Assembly: GCA_023653785.1 (NCBI GenBank)
Contig: JAMKCH010035963.1
Location: 1-64,000, forward strand
Reading direction: 5' to 3'
DNA length: 64,000 bases
Source: Ophioderma brevispina
Lineage: Eukaryota > Echinodermata > Ophiuroidea > Amphilepidida > Ophiodermatidae
Shown here: positions 34,635 to 46,664 of the stretch, piece by piece
How the letters are laid out: the number at the start of each line of letters is the position of its first letter
Numbering within the stretch: position 1 is the stretch's first letter
The notes under the pieces: model-generated
Told to the model about the DNA's origin: nothing
Seen by the model: only the letters and a program-made list of their open reading frames with translations
Databases searched by the model: none
Made by a program: the position numbers and the translations under genes

Positions 34635-35564
34635 AGAAAGAACGTTACCCTCCAGAAACGGCCGTTTTTGCTTACTTAATCAATTCGTTCCTTGTTTAGC
34701 TTTGTTATATGAAAACGTGTACTTTGGTGAACCATATGGTGAAAACAAAAAAGAAAAGGTGAACAAAGAAACGAAAACAAGGACTTTCCATAAAAATGAT
34801 GCACACCTATTTTGTCCACGGCTAGACAATAGCAGAGAACAACATGTATATTGTAATTCTTATGGATGTGGCACACGTAACTCACAGGATGTAATTAATT
34901 TGTTCACATGTAATGCCCTTACAACGCACCTGAAACATGCACTTAATTTGTTGTTCAGAATGAAGTGACCTAAATCCCCTAACCCGTCTCATCATAATGG
35001 CAAATAGGAATTTGGCAAAGCGCACTTTTCAATCAAATGGCATTGGGCGTGGAATCCTACAATGGCATATTCTACTGAATGCTCTTGGGTTGAAGGACCA
35101 TCGTTCATCGTGATGGGTAAACAGTTTTCCCTCACAAAGTAGGGTTCCCAGTAAGATGGCATCAAGGGGAACAGAGAAAAACTTCTGGAACATGGCAAGA
35201 CTCTAAAAAGGTGAAAGGAGAGACAATCAGCCGCAACTAATGCTGCAGTGCGTGAGAACTGAACAATAAATTCTACAACCAGCAAGGGTTTTTTGACCTT
35301 GGAATTGAGAGTATTATTGGCCAATAGGGTCTTAAACATTTTATGTGGATAGTGCATCCATGGTTTACTTGTAGATGCGAGCCTGACAAAGTCGGTTGGC
35401 ATCATTTTTTAGGGACAAAGTCCATTGCTTGGTTTATTTTTCACCGTTTTCTTCTTGTTTTCACAATATATTTAAAAAAAGTACATATTTTCATAATATA
35501 AGGCGAAACAAGGATACGAATTAGTAAGCAAAAAATGGCTGTTCTGGAGGGTAACGTTCTTTCT
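34635..35564. mobile_element. Non-autonomous DNA transposon with long TIRs
   Basis: Starts AGAAAGAACGTTACCCTCC and ends with its perfect reverse complement. Similarity between the arms continues for about 150 nt (TTTTTGCTTACT, TTCGTnCCTTGTTT, GAAAACnTGTACTTT blocks). A 137-codon minus-strand frame at 34,992-35,405 is open but unrecognised. No target duplication was noticed. Confidence 0.78.
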
Positions 35565-35954
35565 TAGACCACCGCTTGTAGATGGCAATGGTGTAGGGTG
35601 CTGTGCTGGGATCCAGATTCTATATCACACATCATTAGGAGATATCCGCATTTGTGATTGGTGGAGAGCCGGTCATAAACACAGTTTAATGCCCGGTAGG
35701 TAATCAGATTTCTGATCACTTTTGGCGTAGGCATGTAGAAAGGGGTAGACAAGTGTACAATGAGCATGGTGTACGGCTATTATTGCCTCAAAATAAATAT
35801 GAAGCCCAATAGACTTGAATATAATAAAAAAAAGTATTTTCGGAATATGTGTTGATAAAAGCACAAAACATGCTTTCAAATATTTGCATGGTATTGTGCA
35901 CATTCGAAGCACACACCTATTCTGTAATGGAACATCCCATTTGATACATCGATT
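35565..35954. other. Non-coding stretch
   Basis: No supportable gene. Confidence 0.4.
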
Positions 35955-36725
35955 CAGTGGTTTTTCTACAGTTGTGAGACGATTGAAAACAAGATATGAA
36001 AAGAGTACTTGGCAGTGGATTTTGAGGATTTTAAGGTACAAAACATGCACAATAATGATTGTGAATGGGGTCATTCATTGCGATTTTCATGAGTAAACGC
36101 TTGTTTTGGCCATAGGCAGGGCGGCGGGGGTCGCTTCGCGACGTCCGGCGCCGGCCTGCCCTCAGGGCCAAAACAAGCGGTTCCTCATGAAAACCAAGAA
36201 TGGACACCCATACATTTAAATAACTTCTTCAGGGGTATTATGGTCAAATTTATTTTGAATTGTTTTCATTGCTTTCAGTATTTAAAATTTTGAATCGACC
36301 AAGACAATTGGTTTGCATGGGCATTGGAAAACACCATTTTAACGCTTAACTTTCGATTGAAACCTAACGAATATGAAAGAGTAACTTTGCAGCTGATTTT
36401 GGCGGATTTTAAGGTACAAAAAATGCAAAATTAATGAGGGTGAATGGGGTTCATTCATGGATTTTCATGAGTAAACGCTTGTTTTGGCCTTCTGGAAGGC
36501 CGGCGGGGGTCGCTTAGCGACGCACGGGCCGGCCTGCCCTCAGGCCAAAACAACGTTTACTCATGAAATCCAGAATGAACCCCTAATTGAAATACCTTCT
36601 TCATGGTTTGGTCCATTTAATTTTGAATTGTTTTCAATGCTTTCATTATTGTACTTTTGAATCGACCAATCATGTTTGCATGGCATTTGGAACACCAGGG
36701 TGGTTCACGCTTCACTTTCATAATG
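35955..36725. repeat. Tandem pair of about 385 nt, each with a large GC-rich palindrome
   Basis: The two units share GAAAnGAGTACTTnGCAG, GATTTTAAGGTACAAAA, TGAATGGGGTTCATTCAT and TTTTGAATTGTTTTCA. Each carries a palindrome (36,060-36,205 and 36,455-36,575): the stem TTTCATGAGTAAACGCTTG with TTTTGGCC is paired to GGCCAAAACAA with its continuation, around a CpG-rich core that itself contains GTCGCTTCGCGAC-like and GGCAGG/CCTGCC hairpins. The core differs between units. Confidence 0.82.
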
Positions 36726-38329
36726 CAGTATGACCGATTTTAAGGAAGCCCGCCATGTTTATATTATTTATGCCTTTTTTGCCACACCCATGTTTATCTT
36801 TTCACACCAACTTGAAGATTATTGGTGATGTTATCAAGCAAATGAGTCGGAAGTCACAATATTGATTTTAGAGTATGGCCAAACAAAAGGAGAAAATGTG
36901 TTTTGTTTCCTATGTTTTCGGCACCCTTCAACGGATCATATCTTTGGAAGTAATTGGTCATTTCAAGGGAATTTCCACAAAATGTAGCTTTTTAATGGTG
37001 CATACAGTCTAACATGAACAAGTAAAAAATTGAATCTGACCGACTTCAGACTCATTTTGCTTGATCGCATCGCATATGTTTAGTCAGTTCTGGCCTGTAT
37101 GAAATACTAGTCCATTTAACATTGAAATTAAAAACCATAGGCTTTATTTAACATTTTCCTTTAAAATATAGGGGCTTCGGAGCTAAACAGTCAGGAATAT
37201 AACATAAGCATTAAAAAATAAAATTTCAATCTGTTCTCTAAACTTTGTTTATTTGGCATAGGTCTGTAGATTTCAAAAATCAAGCTACATATAATCTTTA
37301 GCTATGTAGACAAGCAAGGAACATATTTATAGGCTATAGAACTAACACGGTCGAACATTGACATACACACATACAAGTGATAGACAAACAAAGAATGGAT
37401 CTTCAGTTTTGTCAATGTATGTTTTTATTAGAATGTACACAACCCCAACACAAAAAGAAAAGTTTAAGTTATATCCTTATAGCTAACATATGTTAATTCA
37501 GACTAACTCATAATTCCAATACTTTCAACTTAAGGTGTGCTTTAACATTTTCTAAACTCTATAGCAGTAGATTAAAGACTTTTGAATGTTCAAATCTGGG
37601 GTCAAAATTGACACCAGAAAGTCAAAAAAAAATCAAAATTGACCCAAAATCTGAGTCAGTGAAGTTAAAATGGCAAAGTAATATTCCACTTATTTATGAG
37701 CAATTTTAAAACTTCTAAAATGAAAATCCTCATTTCTATTAATATATTGGATAGATTAAAATATAAATTTGACATTTTGGGTCAAAGACACACCCCAAAG
37801 AGCATAAAATAGTCAATTTAATAGTTCCCTTGATTGAATCGCCTTGGACTCCAATACCCATATGTTAAATATCGTGCCAGTATCATTTCAAACCAGTTTT
37901 TGAGATAAGGGCTAAAAATGTGATTTATGAAGCCTCTTAGAATACTGTGTAAAAATAATAAATTATGGACTTTTTCATCTTCTATATAATATTTAAGTTA
38001 AATATTTTACATCTACGATTTCACAGAGTAAAGAGACAAAAGTATTTTTTCTACAGACACCATATTATATTCTGCACTTCCTGTAAATCTGTGGATCCAG
38101 GGAACGAGGCTATTAACGAGTGATCTTTATAATTTGACTCCAAAATTGACCCTAGAAAGGCCAAAAGGAGGTCAAATAGACCCCAAAAGAGTGTGAAGTA
38201 AAAGCTATATAAATTGGGCAAGTTGAAGCAATTGGAATAGACAAATGTTTGCCCTTTTCGTCAGCTGGCAACCACATCAATTGGCATTAACTAAACGATT
38301 CCCGTTTTGGCCAAAGGTTGACAATCATC
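36726..38329. other. Non-coding stretch
   Basis: AT-rich; scattered TCAAAATTGACnCC segments at 37,600-37,660 and 38,135-38,190 resemble the tandem repeat at 39.5 kb. No gene recognised. Confidence 0.45.
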
Positions 38330-38730
38330 ATATTCTTTCGACTTTTGTCGAAATACGTGGCGTACTTCTTTGCAAAACGTCTTTATCATGCATTGCTGCT
38401 CCCACTTCAAAGAAAAGCTCTTCTATAGCTCTTCTGCATAGCATATCAGAGTAGGTTAGTGATCTGCAACCTCTACTTGGACATGAATAAAAGTCTGATA
38501 TAATCTGGTCCTTGACTTTAAAGCAATGCCCACCAAACTGTGCTCTCTTATGTGCCACAATTGTGGAGATAGGAGGAATTTCACCATAGATCCGATGTTC
38601 AGTAGGATGTTTTTCCAGGAGATATGTTCAACTCGCATGAGTTGTCTGTTATAAGTGCCATTTAAAAGGTCCTGCAGCTCCCCATTCATTGTCAATGTTT
38701 CTGCACCATACAGTAAGATGATTTCCACAC
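38330..38730 (-). pseudogene. LINE endonuclease/reverse-transcriptase C-terminal tail
   Basis: Two overlapping minus-strand frames give LLYGAETLTMNGELQDLL, NGTYNRQLMRVEHISW (38,725-38,620), then MAHKRAQFGGHCFKVKDQI and SRGCRSLTYSDMLCRRAI (38,560-38,400). YGxETWTL...LDGTYTRLLMR...HRAxFxGHC is the standard C-terminal region of many non-LTR retrotransposon polyproteins. At least one frameshift near 38,560; the RT core is absent. Dead, 5'-truncated copy. Confidence 0.85.
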
Positions 38731-39559
38731 AGGCCTGTAGGAGGCAATCTTAGTTGCTCTGGAGACAACAGACTTTCATATTATACATAACCATAATAGT
38801 AAAACATTTGTGATAATTTCAGGGCTGAAATAAACCAAAAAATCTGATTTAACAACATTTTAGCATAGCTTTCATTCCGAAAGAACAACTGTTTTACCTA
38901 CTAGATGCAAGTTTTACCTATAGTAGTTTCAGGAAAAAAGACTGAAATTGTGCCGTATTGGGTTAAATTTTGACCAATTTGAGTTGGACCGTTTTGATCC
39001 CTTTCAAAGTTTTTCATTGCTAATGTCAGTAGAAGGAACACTAAATTAGGAGAGGGGCTATTTTTTCAAAAGGGGACTTCCCCAAAAATTACAAAGGGGA
39101 AAAATTTGGTCCCCCAAAATTACAAAAGGGAAAATTTGGCAAAAGTGGACTTTTTACCCAAATATTTACCCTTTTAAAAAAAAAAGCATATACCCTATAT
39201 TTTGTTGCTCGCAAAATCTATTTTTGGCCTTTTTAAGCTCTTTTAGGGGGCTTTTGGAATGGGAGCGTCAGCCCCACCGACCCTCCCCTGGTTACAAGCC
39301 TGATATTGTTCATTATTACCAATTTTTAACCTTTTTAACAGCACAAGACTGCAGATATGTAAACCGTGCATTAATTGGTTAATATATTTTGACCAAATTG
39401 GGTGTAATTTGACCATTATTATCCGAAGTTTTCAATTCTGGATGTCACTACTAATAAAAGTGAATATAGGTTTTAAATTGGCAATTGATTATTGAAATTC
39501 CTGCCTTAATATTGAGATATATGCATACCAAATTTTCCTTGTTTTACCCATTTTACCCA
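38731..39559. other. Non-coding stretch
   Basis: Low-complexity AAAGGGGAAAAATTTGG patches near 39,080-39,140; no gene. Confidence 0.4.
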
Positions 39560-40110
39560 TCACCATTCTATGATTTTTATCATATTTGGGTCAATTGTGA
39601 CCCTTTTTGGCCCTTTCTGGGGTCAAACATAACCACAGATTCCAACATTCAAATTCTTCTTGAATCTACAGCTATACAGTGAGGGAATTAAATAGTTACA
39701 TTTTAAAATTAAGATAAAATAAATACATCACCATTCTATGATTTTTGCCATAGTTGGGTCAATTTTGACCCCTTTGTGGCCATTTCTAGGGTAAAAAATA
39801 ACCAGAAGATTCCAACATTCAAATTCTTCTTGAATCTACAGCTATAAAGTGGGGAAAATTAAATACCATTACATTAATATGAAGTTGGAATCACCATTCT
39901 ATGATTTTTACCTTATTTGGGTCAATTTTGACTCCTCTTTGGTCCTTTCTGGGGTCAAAATTAACCCCAGAATCCAACATTCAAATTCTTCTTGAATCTA
40001 TAGTTATATATTGGGGTGAATTAAATAGTATTACATTTCAATATGAAGTTGGAATAAATAAATCACCATTCTATGATTTTTACCTAATTTGGGTCAATTT
40101 TGACCTATAA
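39560..40110 (+). repeat. Tandem array, 3.2 units of about 170 nt
   Basis: Units start CACCATTCTATGATTTTT at 39,560, 39,728, 39,892 and 40,066. Each contains TTGGGTCAATTTTGACCCC, CCTTTCTGGGGTC and ATTCAAATTCTTCTTGAATC, the last being a self-complementary hairpin. The small ORFs are shadows. Confidence 0.88.
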
Positions 40111-40749
40111 AAAAGAATTGCACCACTAATGATTTCTACATCCACCCAGGTGATGATCCACACATATGTCCCTAACACCTGGGACCATTGGCATTTTTCT
40201 ACTGGACCACCTACCATAACTCGAAAACTATAGCCCTTTTTCAAAGTGGCTGACGTACTATTTGGTATATTGAATGCTTCTGATATTTTATGCCATCTGC
40301 GTATGATATTAGGTCAAATTTGTGGAAAATATCAAATGCATTGGTATAATGGTTTTAACCATATTAAAGAAAATATAAATATAAAAGTCTTTTTTTTTCA
40401 AAAAAATACTAAAAAAACACGTTTTTAACCTAATTTTGTACCCTTAGCATCCTTAAACTATACCTAAATTGGTATCATCTTGTAGAAAATTTGATTGGCT
40501 TTTAAATGACGTAAACGGCGCTATTTTTGGAGGTTGTAATCAAAAGTTATACATAAAAACATGTTTTTAGGTAAGAAAGCGGCCATTTTGGATGCCATCT
40601 TGGATTTTTATTTTTTCGCAAGAGGCTTATTTAACCCAACATCACTTTTCATACCCCCCAACATATACACTATGCATGTATGGGGTCAAAAATTTTAGAG
40701 CAGGTCAAACCTTTTTTAAGCGAGATACGGATTGTTGGCTCCTGGACTA
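40111..40749. other. Non-coding stretch
   Basis: No gene recognised. Confidence 0.4.
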
Positions 40750-41110
40750 ATACCTCTTCAACAAAAATGAAAAAGTCATATGATGAAGGCTGATTTTTTG
40801 AGTTACAGAGCATCGAAAAATTTGGCTGTTTTCAAAATGTCCACGTCTAGTTTAATGTTAATATAAGTTAAAATTTCACAGTTTCCCCAAACCCTCAGAA
40901 ATTATACAAAAATGGCACAGGCAAAATATTTACCACCCAAATGGTTTGTTACTAGTCCACACATTATGATTAATTTCAAATTTCATTTAAAGACACAACT
41001 TATCAACATTTTGTGACTCTTCATTTAGGCAAGGGCCATATTTGGGACGCCAACACTGTCTCAACACTGACATCGTCTGCTACACCTAGTTTATTTAGTG
41101 GTGAGATTCC
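40750..41110. mobile_element. MITE family E copy 2, 5'-incomplete
   Basis: Direct repeat of 19,510-19,890 in the same orientation (TACCTCTTCA, TTTCCCCAAACCC, TTTACCACCCAAATGG, GCCAACACTGTCTCAACAC). Ends TAGTGGTGAGATTCC, complementary to the other copy's start; its own left terminus is missing. Confidence 0.78.
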
Positions 41111-41283
41111 TTACCCTTTGAGCTCTGTAACCAAGATAACATAACCACTTTCAGATACCAACTGAAATCCCACTTCTTCCCTAATTTATAGGGTTTTCTT
41201 TTGTTTTTTCCCCTTCTATATAGCGCTCTGCCCACATTGTAAAATTAGGCGTTCTATAAAGCTCATTGATTATGATTATGATT
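41111..41283 (+). pseudogene. LINE 3' end with (TGATTA)n tail
   Basis: Plus-strand translation around 41,150 gives FRYQLKSHFFPNL and stop, the end of many CR1/L2-like LINE polyproteins (F-x-x-x-L-K-x-H-x-F). It is followed by a short 3' UTR with AGCGCTCTGCCCACATTG and GGCGTTCTATAAAGCTC, closing in TGATTATGATTATGATTAC. It directly abuts the end of the family E MITE. Confidence 0.68.
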
Positions 41284-41800
41284 ACCTAGGGTGCCTTGTT
41301 ACTTAGTCAAGGGCGCAGTCAACGCACAGCATTTTAGCGACGCATCTCAACATTTGATTCCAGACATAATACTTTTTTACAATTTAAATGTGGAAGAATG
41401 AGCTATCATTTACATTGGAATTTTTAAAGAAATGATGGTTGATAGAAGATGTTTGAGGGAAGTTTAAAATTATCTGTGGAGATGAGTTGGGGAGAGTCAC
41501 TCTTTATTTATGAAAATGGTATCCAAGGAATAGCTAAGAGTGGACTGCACTATGTGAATGTATTGACACTATGAAATAAAATCACTGAAATCTGTAATGA
41601 ACATTGAAAAAAAAAGAAGCACTGAAATGTTCACTGAAAATGTGATCATTTTGGTGGAAAAAATTAGTGCATTCAGTGTGATTAAGGCTAGGTCAGTAAT
41701 ACGTTGAGTTATGTCAAGAGATGGCCACCTTTTTATTTGCTTCAATGGTTATTTTTAGGCTGTAATTTTTGAATGTCACAAGTCCTTAATGAGTCCTACC
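41284..41800. other. Non-coding stretch
   Basis: No gene recognised. Confidence 0.4.
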
Positions 41801-42010
41801 TTACATGTGAGTGCTTACACCAAGGAAGCTGAAGATGTCGCCATGTTTCTTGCCAATTTCGAGAAAAAAGCCAAATAATTCGCAGGATTCAGCACCGTCG
41901 TAGCTACCCATGGCGATGTCAATGGGATTGTGGGATGTTTTCTTGTCCCATGTCTCACCTGAGTTGAACAGCCAAGATCTCATATGTATGATGATGTGCC
42001 TCTTTTTGCT
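41801..42010 (-). pseudogene. Reverse-transcriptase fragment (MGSYDGAE motif)
   Basis: The minus-strand frame reads NIFSKKRHIIIHMRSWLF, NSGETWDKK, then PIDIAMGSYDGAESCELFGF. KIIxHxRKSLLF...WVKK...FDVTMGSYDGAEVCELVGL is a recurrent block of RT proteins found in many invertebrate retroelements, lying upstream of a YRDDGLA catalytic motif. Here the frame stops before that motif and degrades (FLEIGKKHGD, stop). Only about 65 codons survive. I cannot assign the retroelement class with certainty. Confidence 0.68.
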
Positions 42011-43111
42011 GAAAATGTTGCCTTAGTTGGAGGAAGTAAGTGTAGTAAAGTCTCCAGGGCAGCAGTTTAGAAGTTGGAGTATAGACGGGTAGGAACGGTA
42101 CCTATACGGCAATAATAAAAGCATTGCTTCTTGTTTCAGTCTATTGAACTGTTTTCAATACCATTGAGCGGTAGGGATAACAACATGCAAGAACAAAAAT
42201 GGGTAGACATCGACATGCAGATCTGCCAACAGGGAAGATCATCTAGAGATCACGTCTGCTGTGGAACACAGAAGGCATGTTTCACGAGAGAGGGGTCCAG
42301 TAGTTTGGCCTTATCTAGAAAACACATTTTTCAGTACAATTTTTGTTTGGTCACTTTTTCAGATGTTTTTACCTATTTAAACTCATGAAATTCACAAAAG
42401 CAAAATCTGGTAGAAATTTGAGTTGCCTACAATAAGTAGTTTTCACGATATGAAACTTTTTGAGGGGTGAATGTTACACTTTTTGATGGACACAATTTTT
42501 CCATTTTTGTCCATCAAATGTTACATTCGCCTGAAAACGTATTTTGTTTTTAAAAATTGATCTGAACAAAAGGACATTTTTTGAAAATTGGCTTGATATG
42601 AATAAGTGTCCTAAAATACATAATATATCTATTAAAAAAATCAAATCCTCTCACAAAAAGTAGGCAAAAAATCATCTTGTTTGTTGCAAATGTTACATTT
42701 GATGGACTATGTGTCCCATAAAATATGTACATTGCATTAAGAAAAATTGGATTTTAGTTTAAAATACTTTTCTTGCCCACATTTTACTTTTGGAGTGTGT
42801 CTTGCCTCAAAACTTTACATATAAAACTGATTAAATGACCCAAAATTACATTTGATACTAGAAATTTATTACACATTTTATGTAAAATCGGGAAAATTTG
42901 GACCCCTCTATCACAAAACCTGCCAGAAGGAGATTGGGACTACTTTGTTGCACCTACCAAGAGTCTTAGCACTATTTGCATAACCCCAACAGTGACTTGT
43001 GGCTTCATCTTCTGAGGTACAATTGTGTCTCTTCTGTCACATGTTGGTAAGGGCTATAGAGTGGTTATTAGACGTAAGTGCACATGCCAAAGGCATATAG
43101 TAAGCAGTGGT
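42011..43111. other. Non-coding stretch
   Basis: At 42,470-42,530 TTTTTGATGGACA and its complement TGTCCATCAAA sit either side of a short T-rich loop, and the same TTTGATGGAC recurs at 42,695. Otherwise nothing. Confidence 0.45.
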
Positions 43112-43280
43112 GTACCCCGCTTTTTTAATTGGGGGGGGGGGGGGCACATGTTTTTTCATGGTTGTGTGAAGCATATATTAAAATTTTAAGTATAGTATAG
43201 GCCTTTTTTTTCACTGTAAATTGGCATGTGCATGTGTGCAGAAAATAACTAATTTTTTTTTTTTGGGGGGGGGGCAAGAT
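43112..43280. mobile_element. Decayed CAGTGG-type MITE with G runs
   Basis: CAGTGGTGTACCCCGC at the left, G runs at 43,131-43,144 and 43,265-43,274, and a degraded right end (GATCCACCGCAG). Related to 14,986 and 33,198. Confidence 0.4.
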
Positions 43281-43889
43281 CCACCGCAGTTTAGAAAATT
43301 TTAGAAGGGCTAGTTCAGCAGCAAATGCACCAGGAAGTTCATGTTCCATATTGGCAAGTATGTATTCATGTCTGAAGTATGGACAGTCATTCAGTCTGTT
43401 CTTTCGCAACACAGGTTAGAAATTGCTGATGCAGGTATGCAGGCCTGGATTTAGAACCTCAAAAATGGGCCTGCATTTATAAGGGTCACCATCGACTCCA
43501 GTATTCAACTGGGAAGCAGTGGCTTCCTTTCTTTCCATATAGGTCATCTGACTTTAGTGTCACTCCCCATGAACATGTGAAACAGGTGCACATTGAGTTT
43601 GGACAGTTAACTGTGATTCAGAAGATCAAGAACATTTAAGTGGAGTTATACCCAGTTGAGAAAGTGTCAACTAAAGTGTAAACAAAAGTTTGGGATATAT
43701 GTCTTGCTAGTATTCACATTAGGGTCAGTAAATCAATTATGAATATGAGACAAGTGTGACAAGTTATAGCATCATCTAAAGAATATTGTCTATAAAATTG
43801 GCGTATATTTTAATCTGCCAAGCTGGATGGATATAAATTAGACTCTGGAAGGTGACGATAGAATCCAGAATGGCTTCCATCTAACCCCC
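43281..43889. other. Non-coding stretch
   Basis: No gene recognised. Confidence 0.4.
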
Positions 43890-45190
43890 ATCATGACTGT
43901 CTCTTGTACTTCCCTCTAACAAGCTGTATAGTCTGGCTGCTGTGCTGAAGTTTGGTACCTTTGTATGATCTTGATGTCGCAGGAAAAACTTGAGTCTTTG
44001 GGAATGGTAGATGAACACACTCTCCTTCCAAGAGCAGCAGAAAGTCTGACGATGCCAAAAACTTAGTTGGAATAGTCATTTTGAGCCTTCCACAAAACAT
44101 TTTAAAGATGCATTTTGTGATCCTGAGGCTAACACCTTGGTTTTTGTTTATGGTTCACTGGATATCCTCAAGAAAAGGTTATTTCAGAAGTTTTTGACAG
44201 TTTGTTTTGGTGTTATGAGCAAATGTTCGTATCACACTGCCCATGGACCACTGTGTTGTAATTTCTGTCCGTTTACGGACAGAAAATACAAAATTGCAAA
44301 TTTATCCTACAATCTTGTTCATAAGTCCTTGGAACACCTGTTAATATTGGCAGCTATGAAGTGATAATAGGCTTGAAACGCATTGTAACTATAACTTTCT
44401 CTCCCCATCCCCTCCCAATCAGTGTTGAAAATAATATGGTGCGAGATTGCTCAAGTGTGTCGTGCTCATGCAACATTGAAATGGGTGGGCGGGAACCAAA
44501 TCTGCACAAAGTGTTCCAACAATTTTGAACAAGATTGTAGAATAGATCGAATATGCACGAAAAATTTGGCACACATACTATACTTAGGCCAATGGTTCAG
44601 ATGGTATAAAAATCTCAACATGTTGAGGTAAGTTGGGGCACGAGGCTGTGAATCACGAAATGCCCCTTTAAAGCATTCATTGTGAATATAGCACTGTAAG
44701 CAAAAAACCTTTGGGCTCCAAAGAAAAGTCATTGAGAAGAATGACTATATCTCTGCTGCTCCTATCCATGCATAGGTTGTTGTTGCAGGGTTGCAAAAGG
44801 CCTGAAATATTGTTGTCAATGGCTGAAATGTGAAGCTCTTGTCACATTTGGTAGGCCCCATGATGATGACATTACAATATTTCCTGTGCCCTTCAGCAAG
44901 CAGGGTGTGTATGGCTCTAGCAAAATCAGAATGCTGTATGCCATTCCTCTCAACCAGGCTCACACTTGCTATCCTGTGCGGCCGCGGTTGAGGATGTGTA
45001 CCCTCCATAGCTTGGCCCCCTTAGAGATGCCTCCACATTGGCCATTTCTCAGGCTGTACTAAGAGCCTCTTCAACCACTTTATTTTCTCTGATTCATGAT
45101 AAATTCGGCCAGATAGGATTTGTCCTTTCTCTTCTGCATATTATCAAAGGCTAGTAACTCAAGCCTCATGTTGAGATTGTTTTGCACTGA
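43890..45190 (-). pseudogene. SF3-helicase-like (NS1-like) transposon-type ORF, interrupted
   Basis: Minus strand, in order: MRLELLAFDNMQKRKDKSY and LAEFIMNQRK (45,170-45,085), VVEEALSTA, NVEASLRGPSYGG, then RNGIQHSDFARAIHTLLAEG, NVIIMGPTKCDKSFTFQPL (degenerate Walker A), FCNPATTTYAWIGAAE (44,900-44,755), after a one-base shift LLNDF with downstream PK (Walker B-like, about 44,735-44,705). Then a 630-nt gap, and SSDFLLLLEGECVHLPFPKT (44,060-43,995). GPxNxGKTxxLxPL...NPAxxxYAWxGxExxEVIFLNDFRW...WxDFLxLLEGxxVHxPAPK is a repeated family in invertebrate genomes related to SF3 helicases. Walker A has Asp where Gly is expected. Stops, a shift and the gap show it is dead. The gap could be an insertion or intron. 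Confidence 0.75.
44262..44285. repeat. Perfect 10-bp hairpin in the SF3 ORF gap
   Basis: TTTCTGTCCG, loop TTTA, CGGACAGAAA. It lies inside the sequence that interrupts the helicase-like ORF and may be the centre of the interrupting element. No U-tract typical of a bacterial terminator, and this is a eukaryote. Confidence 0.6.
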
Positions 45191-45989
45191 GATCTCGTAT
45201 GTCCACTTTTATAGCATTACTGCATGCGGAAGTTTTTCTAAAATAATAAAAATCTTTTTTTCAAAAAAAGATTGTGTAGCAGGGAATGACCCTGTCTCAA
45301 AGATGTATAAAACAGTGTGATACTTTTGGAAGTTGATGCTTTAAATGAAATATCCTCTTCTTTACAGCTTGTGGTAAATTATTGCTATATTTAGCCTATT
45401 TTCATTTCCCAAGAAAGGTCCTTTAATCTATAACCACACAACATCTCTTCATATGCTTTGATCTCTAATGGCAACAGTGCCAAACATGGTGGTCATCTAC
45501 ATATTGTGGTTTCATTTTTGCATTAAATTGCTCTTTCTTGCAGCCTTGATTTAACAATATGCCCATCCAAGGCAGTTAATGGGATCTTTCCTCAGTAGAA
45601 TTAATACTACATAAAATGATCATAAAAAAATTATGGATTTACATTTTGCAGATATAAAAATTCTTAAGTCATCAGCTTGCTGATGTTATTAAAGGTACCC
45701 AAAATTATGTCTTTTTATGCTTTAACACCCTTTCAACAACAGCATCAAGGTACCTTGCAGGGATGGGTTGAGTTCTGGTAATCAACCTAATGGGAGTCCA
45801 TGTTCCTAACAAGACCCTACATAATCCCTGCTCTCCAACTTTCCTATGTTGAATCTCCTGATTGTGCAATCCACTTTCTTGGAAGGCTGCCAGGCCATGG
45901 GATTTTGTGGTAGGGTTAGGGTTAAGAAATCTTATGATAGTGTGTTGGCTATGGGCGTATGGAAGCACAAGTGTATCACTTTTCTTATT
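45191..45989. other. No certain gene; one open frame of unclear status
   Basis: A 105-codon minus-strand frame at 45,705-46,022 has fairly coding-like codons (segments GLAAFQESGLHNQ, VGEQGLCRVLLGTW, ITRTQPIPARYLDAVV). It begins inside the TTATCT repeat and has no recognised relatives, so I do not call it a gene. Confidence 0.3.
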
Positions 45990-46482
45990 CCTAGATAAGG
46001 AAGCCTTATCTCCAAATAACACTCTGTTAACTGGAGATTACGCTTCGTTAACTGGAGATAACAAAGCTGAACCCCAAATAATGCGCCTTATATGCGCCTT
46101 ATCTTGAGATAACAAAGCTTAACTTCAAATAACGGCCCTTATCTGGGGTTAACAAAGCTGAACCCCAAATAATGGTCCTTAGGCCTATATAGAGTTAACA
46201 AAGGTTATCTAGAGATAACAAAGCTGAACCCAAAATAACGGTCCTTATCTTGAGATAACCCAGCTGAATCCCAAATAATGTCTCTTATCTAGTGTTGACA
46301 AAGCTGAACCCCAAATAACATCCCTTATCTTGAGTTAACACTCCTTATCACCCCAGCTGAACCCCAAATAACGGACCTTATCTGGAGATAACAAAGCTGA
46401 ACCCCAAATAACGGTCCTTATCTAGGGGTTTACAAAGCTTATCTTGGGATAAGGTTCCTTATCTCTAGATAAGGAAGAGTCT
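45990..46482 (+). repeat. Tandem array, CTTATCTnGAGATAACAAAGCTGAACCCC-type units
   Basis: About ten units of about 45-50 nt. Each combines GGTCCTTATCT, GAGATAACAAAGCTGA and ACCCCAAATAAC. The TTATCTnnAGATAA core is itself nearly palindromic. The same unit in opposite orientation occurs at 46,985-47,035 and 48,105-48,240, so the array behaves like one long terminal repeat of an inverted-repeat element. Confidence 0.88.
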
Positions 46483-46664
46483 ACTTAAATAAAGTGGTAA
46501 TTTGACCAATTTGTGCACTCTTGTGTCACGAGGCGACTCATTATTTACATGAATGTAGCCCCACTGTCCCAGTAAAGGTCCAATTTCGAAAAGCAGAGAC
46601 AGTGGGGTATGCCTCACTATGCTATGTAGTACAAAGAATTATGTAAATTCTAAGTCTTACTTAC

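Noticed and set aside
44262..44285. Rho-independent terminator
   Set aside because: The hairpin is perfect, but there is no U tract and the context is eukaryotic.
45705..46022. 105-codon minus-strand gene
   Set aside because: Codons look moderately coding, but it starts inside the TTATCT repeat and no domain or splice structure supports it.
45990..46482. CRISPR-like array
   Set aside because: Units are contiguous and variable with no unique spacers or cas genes, and the genome is animal; it is a terminal-repeat array.
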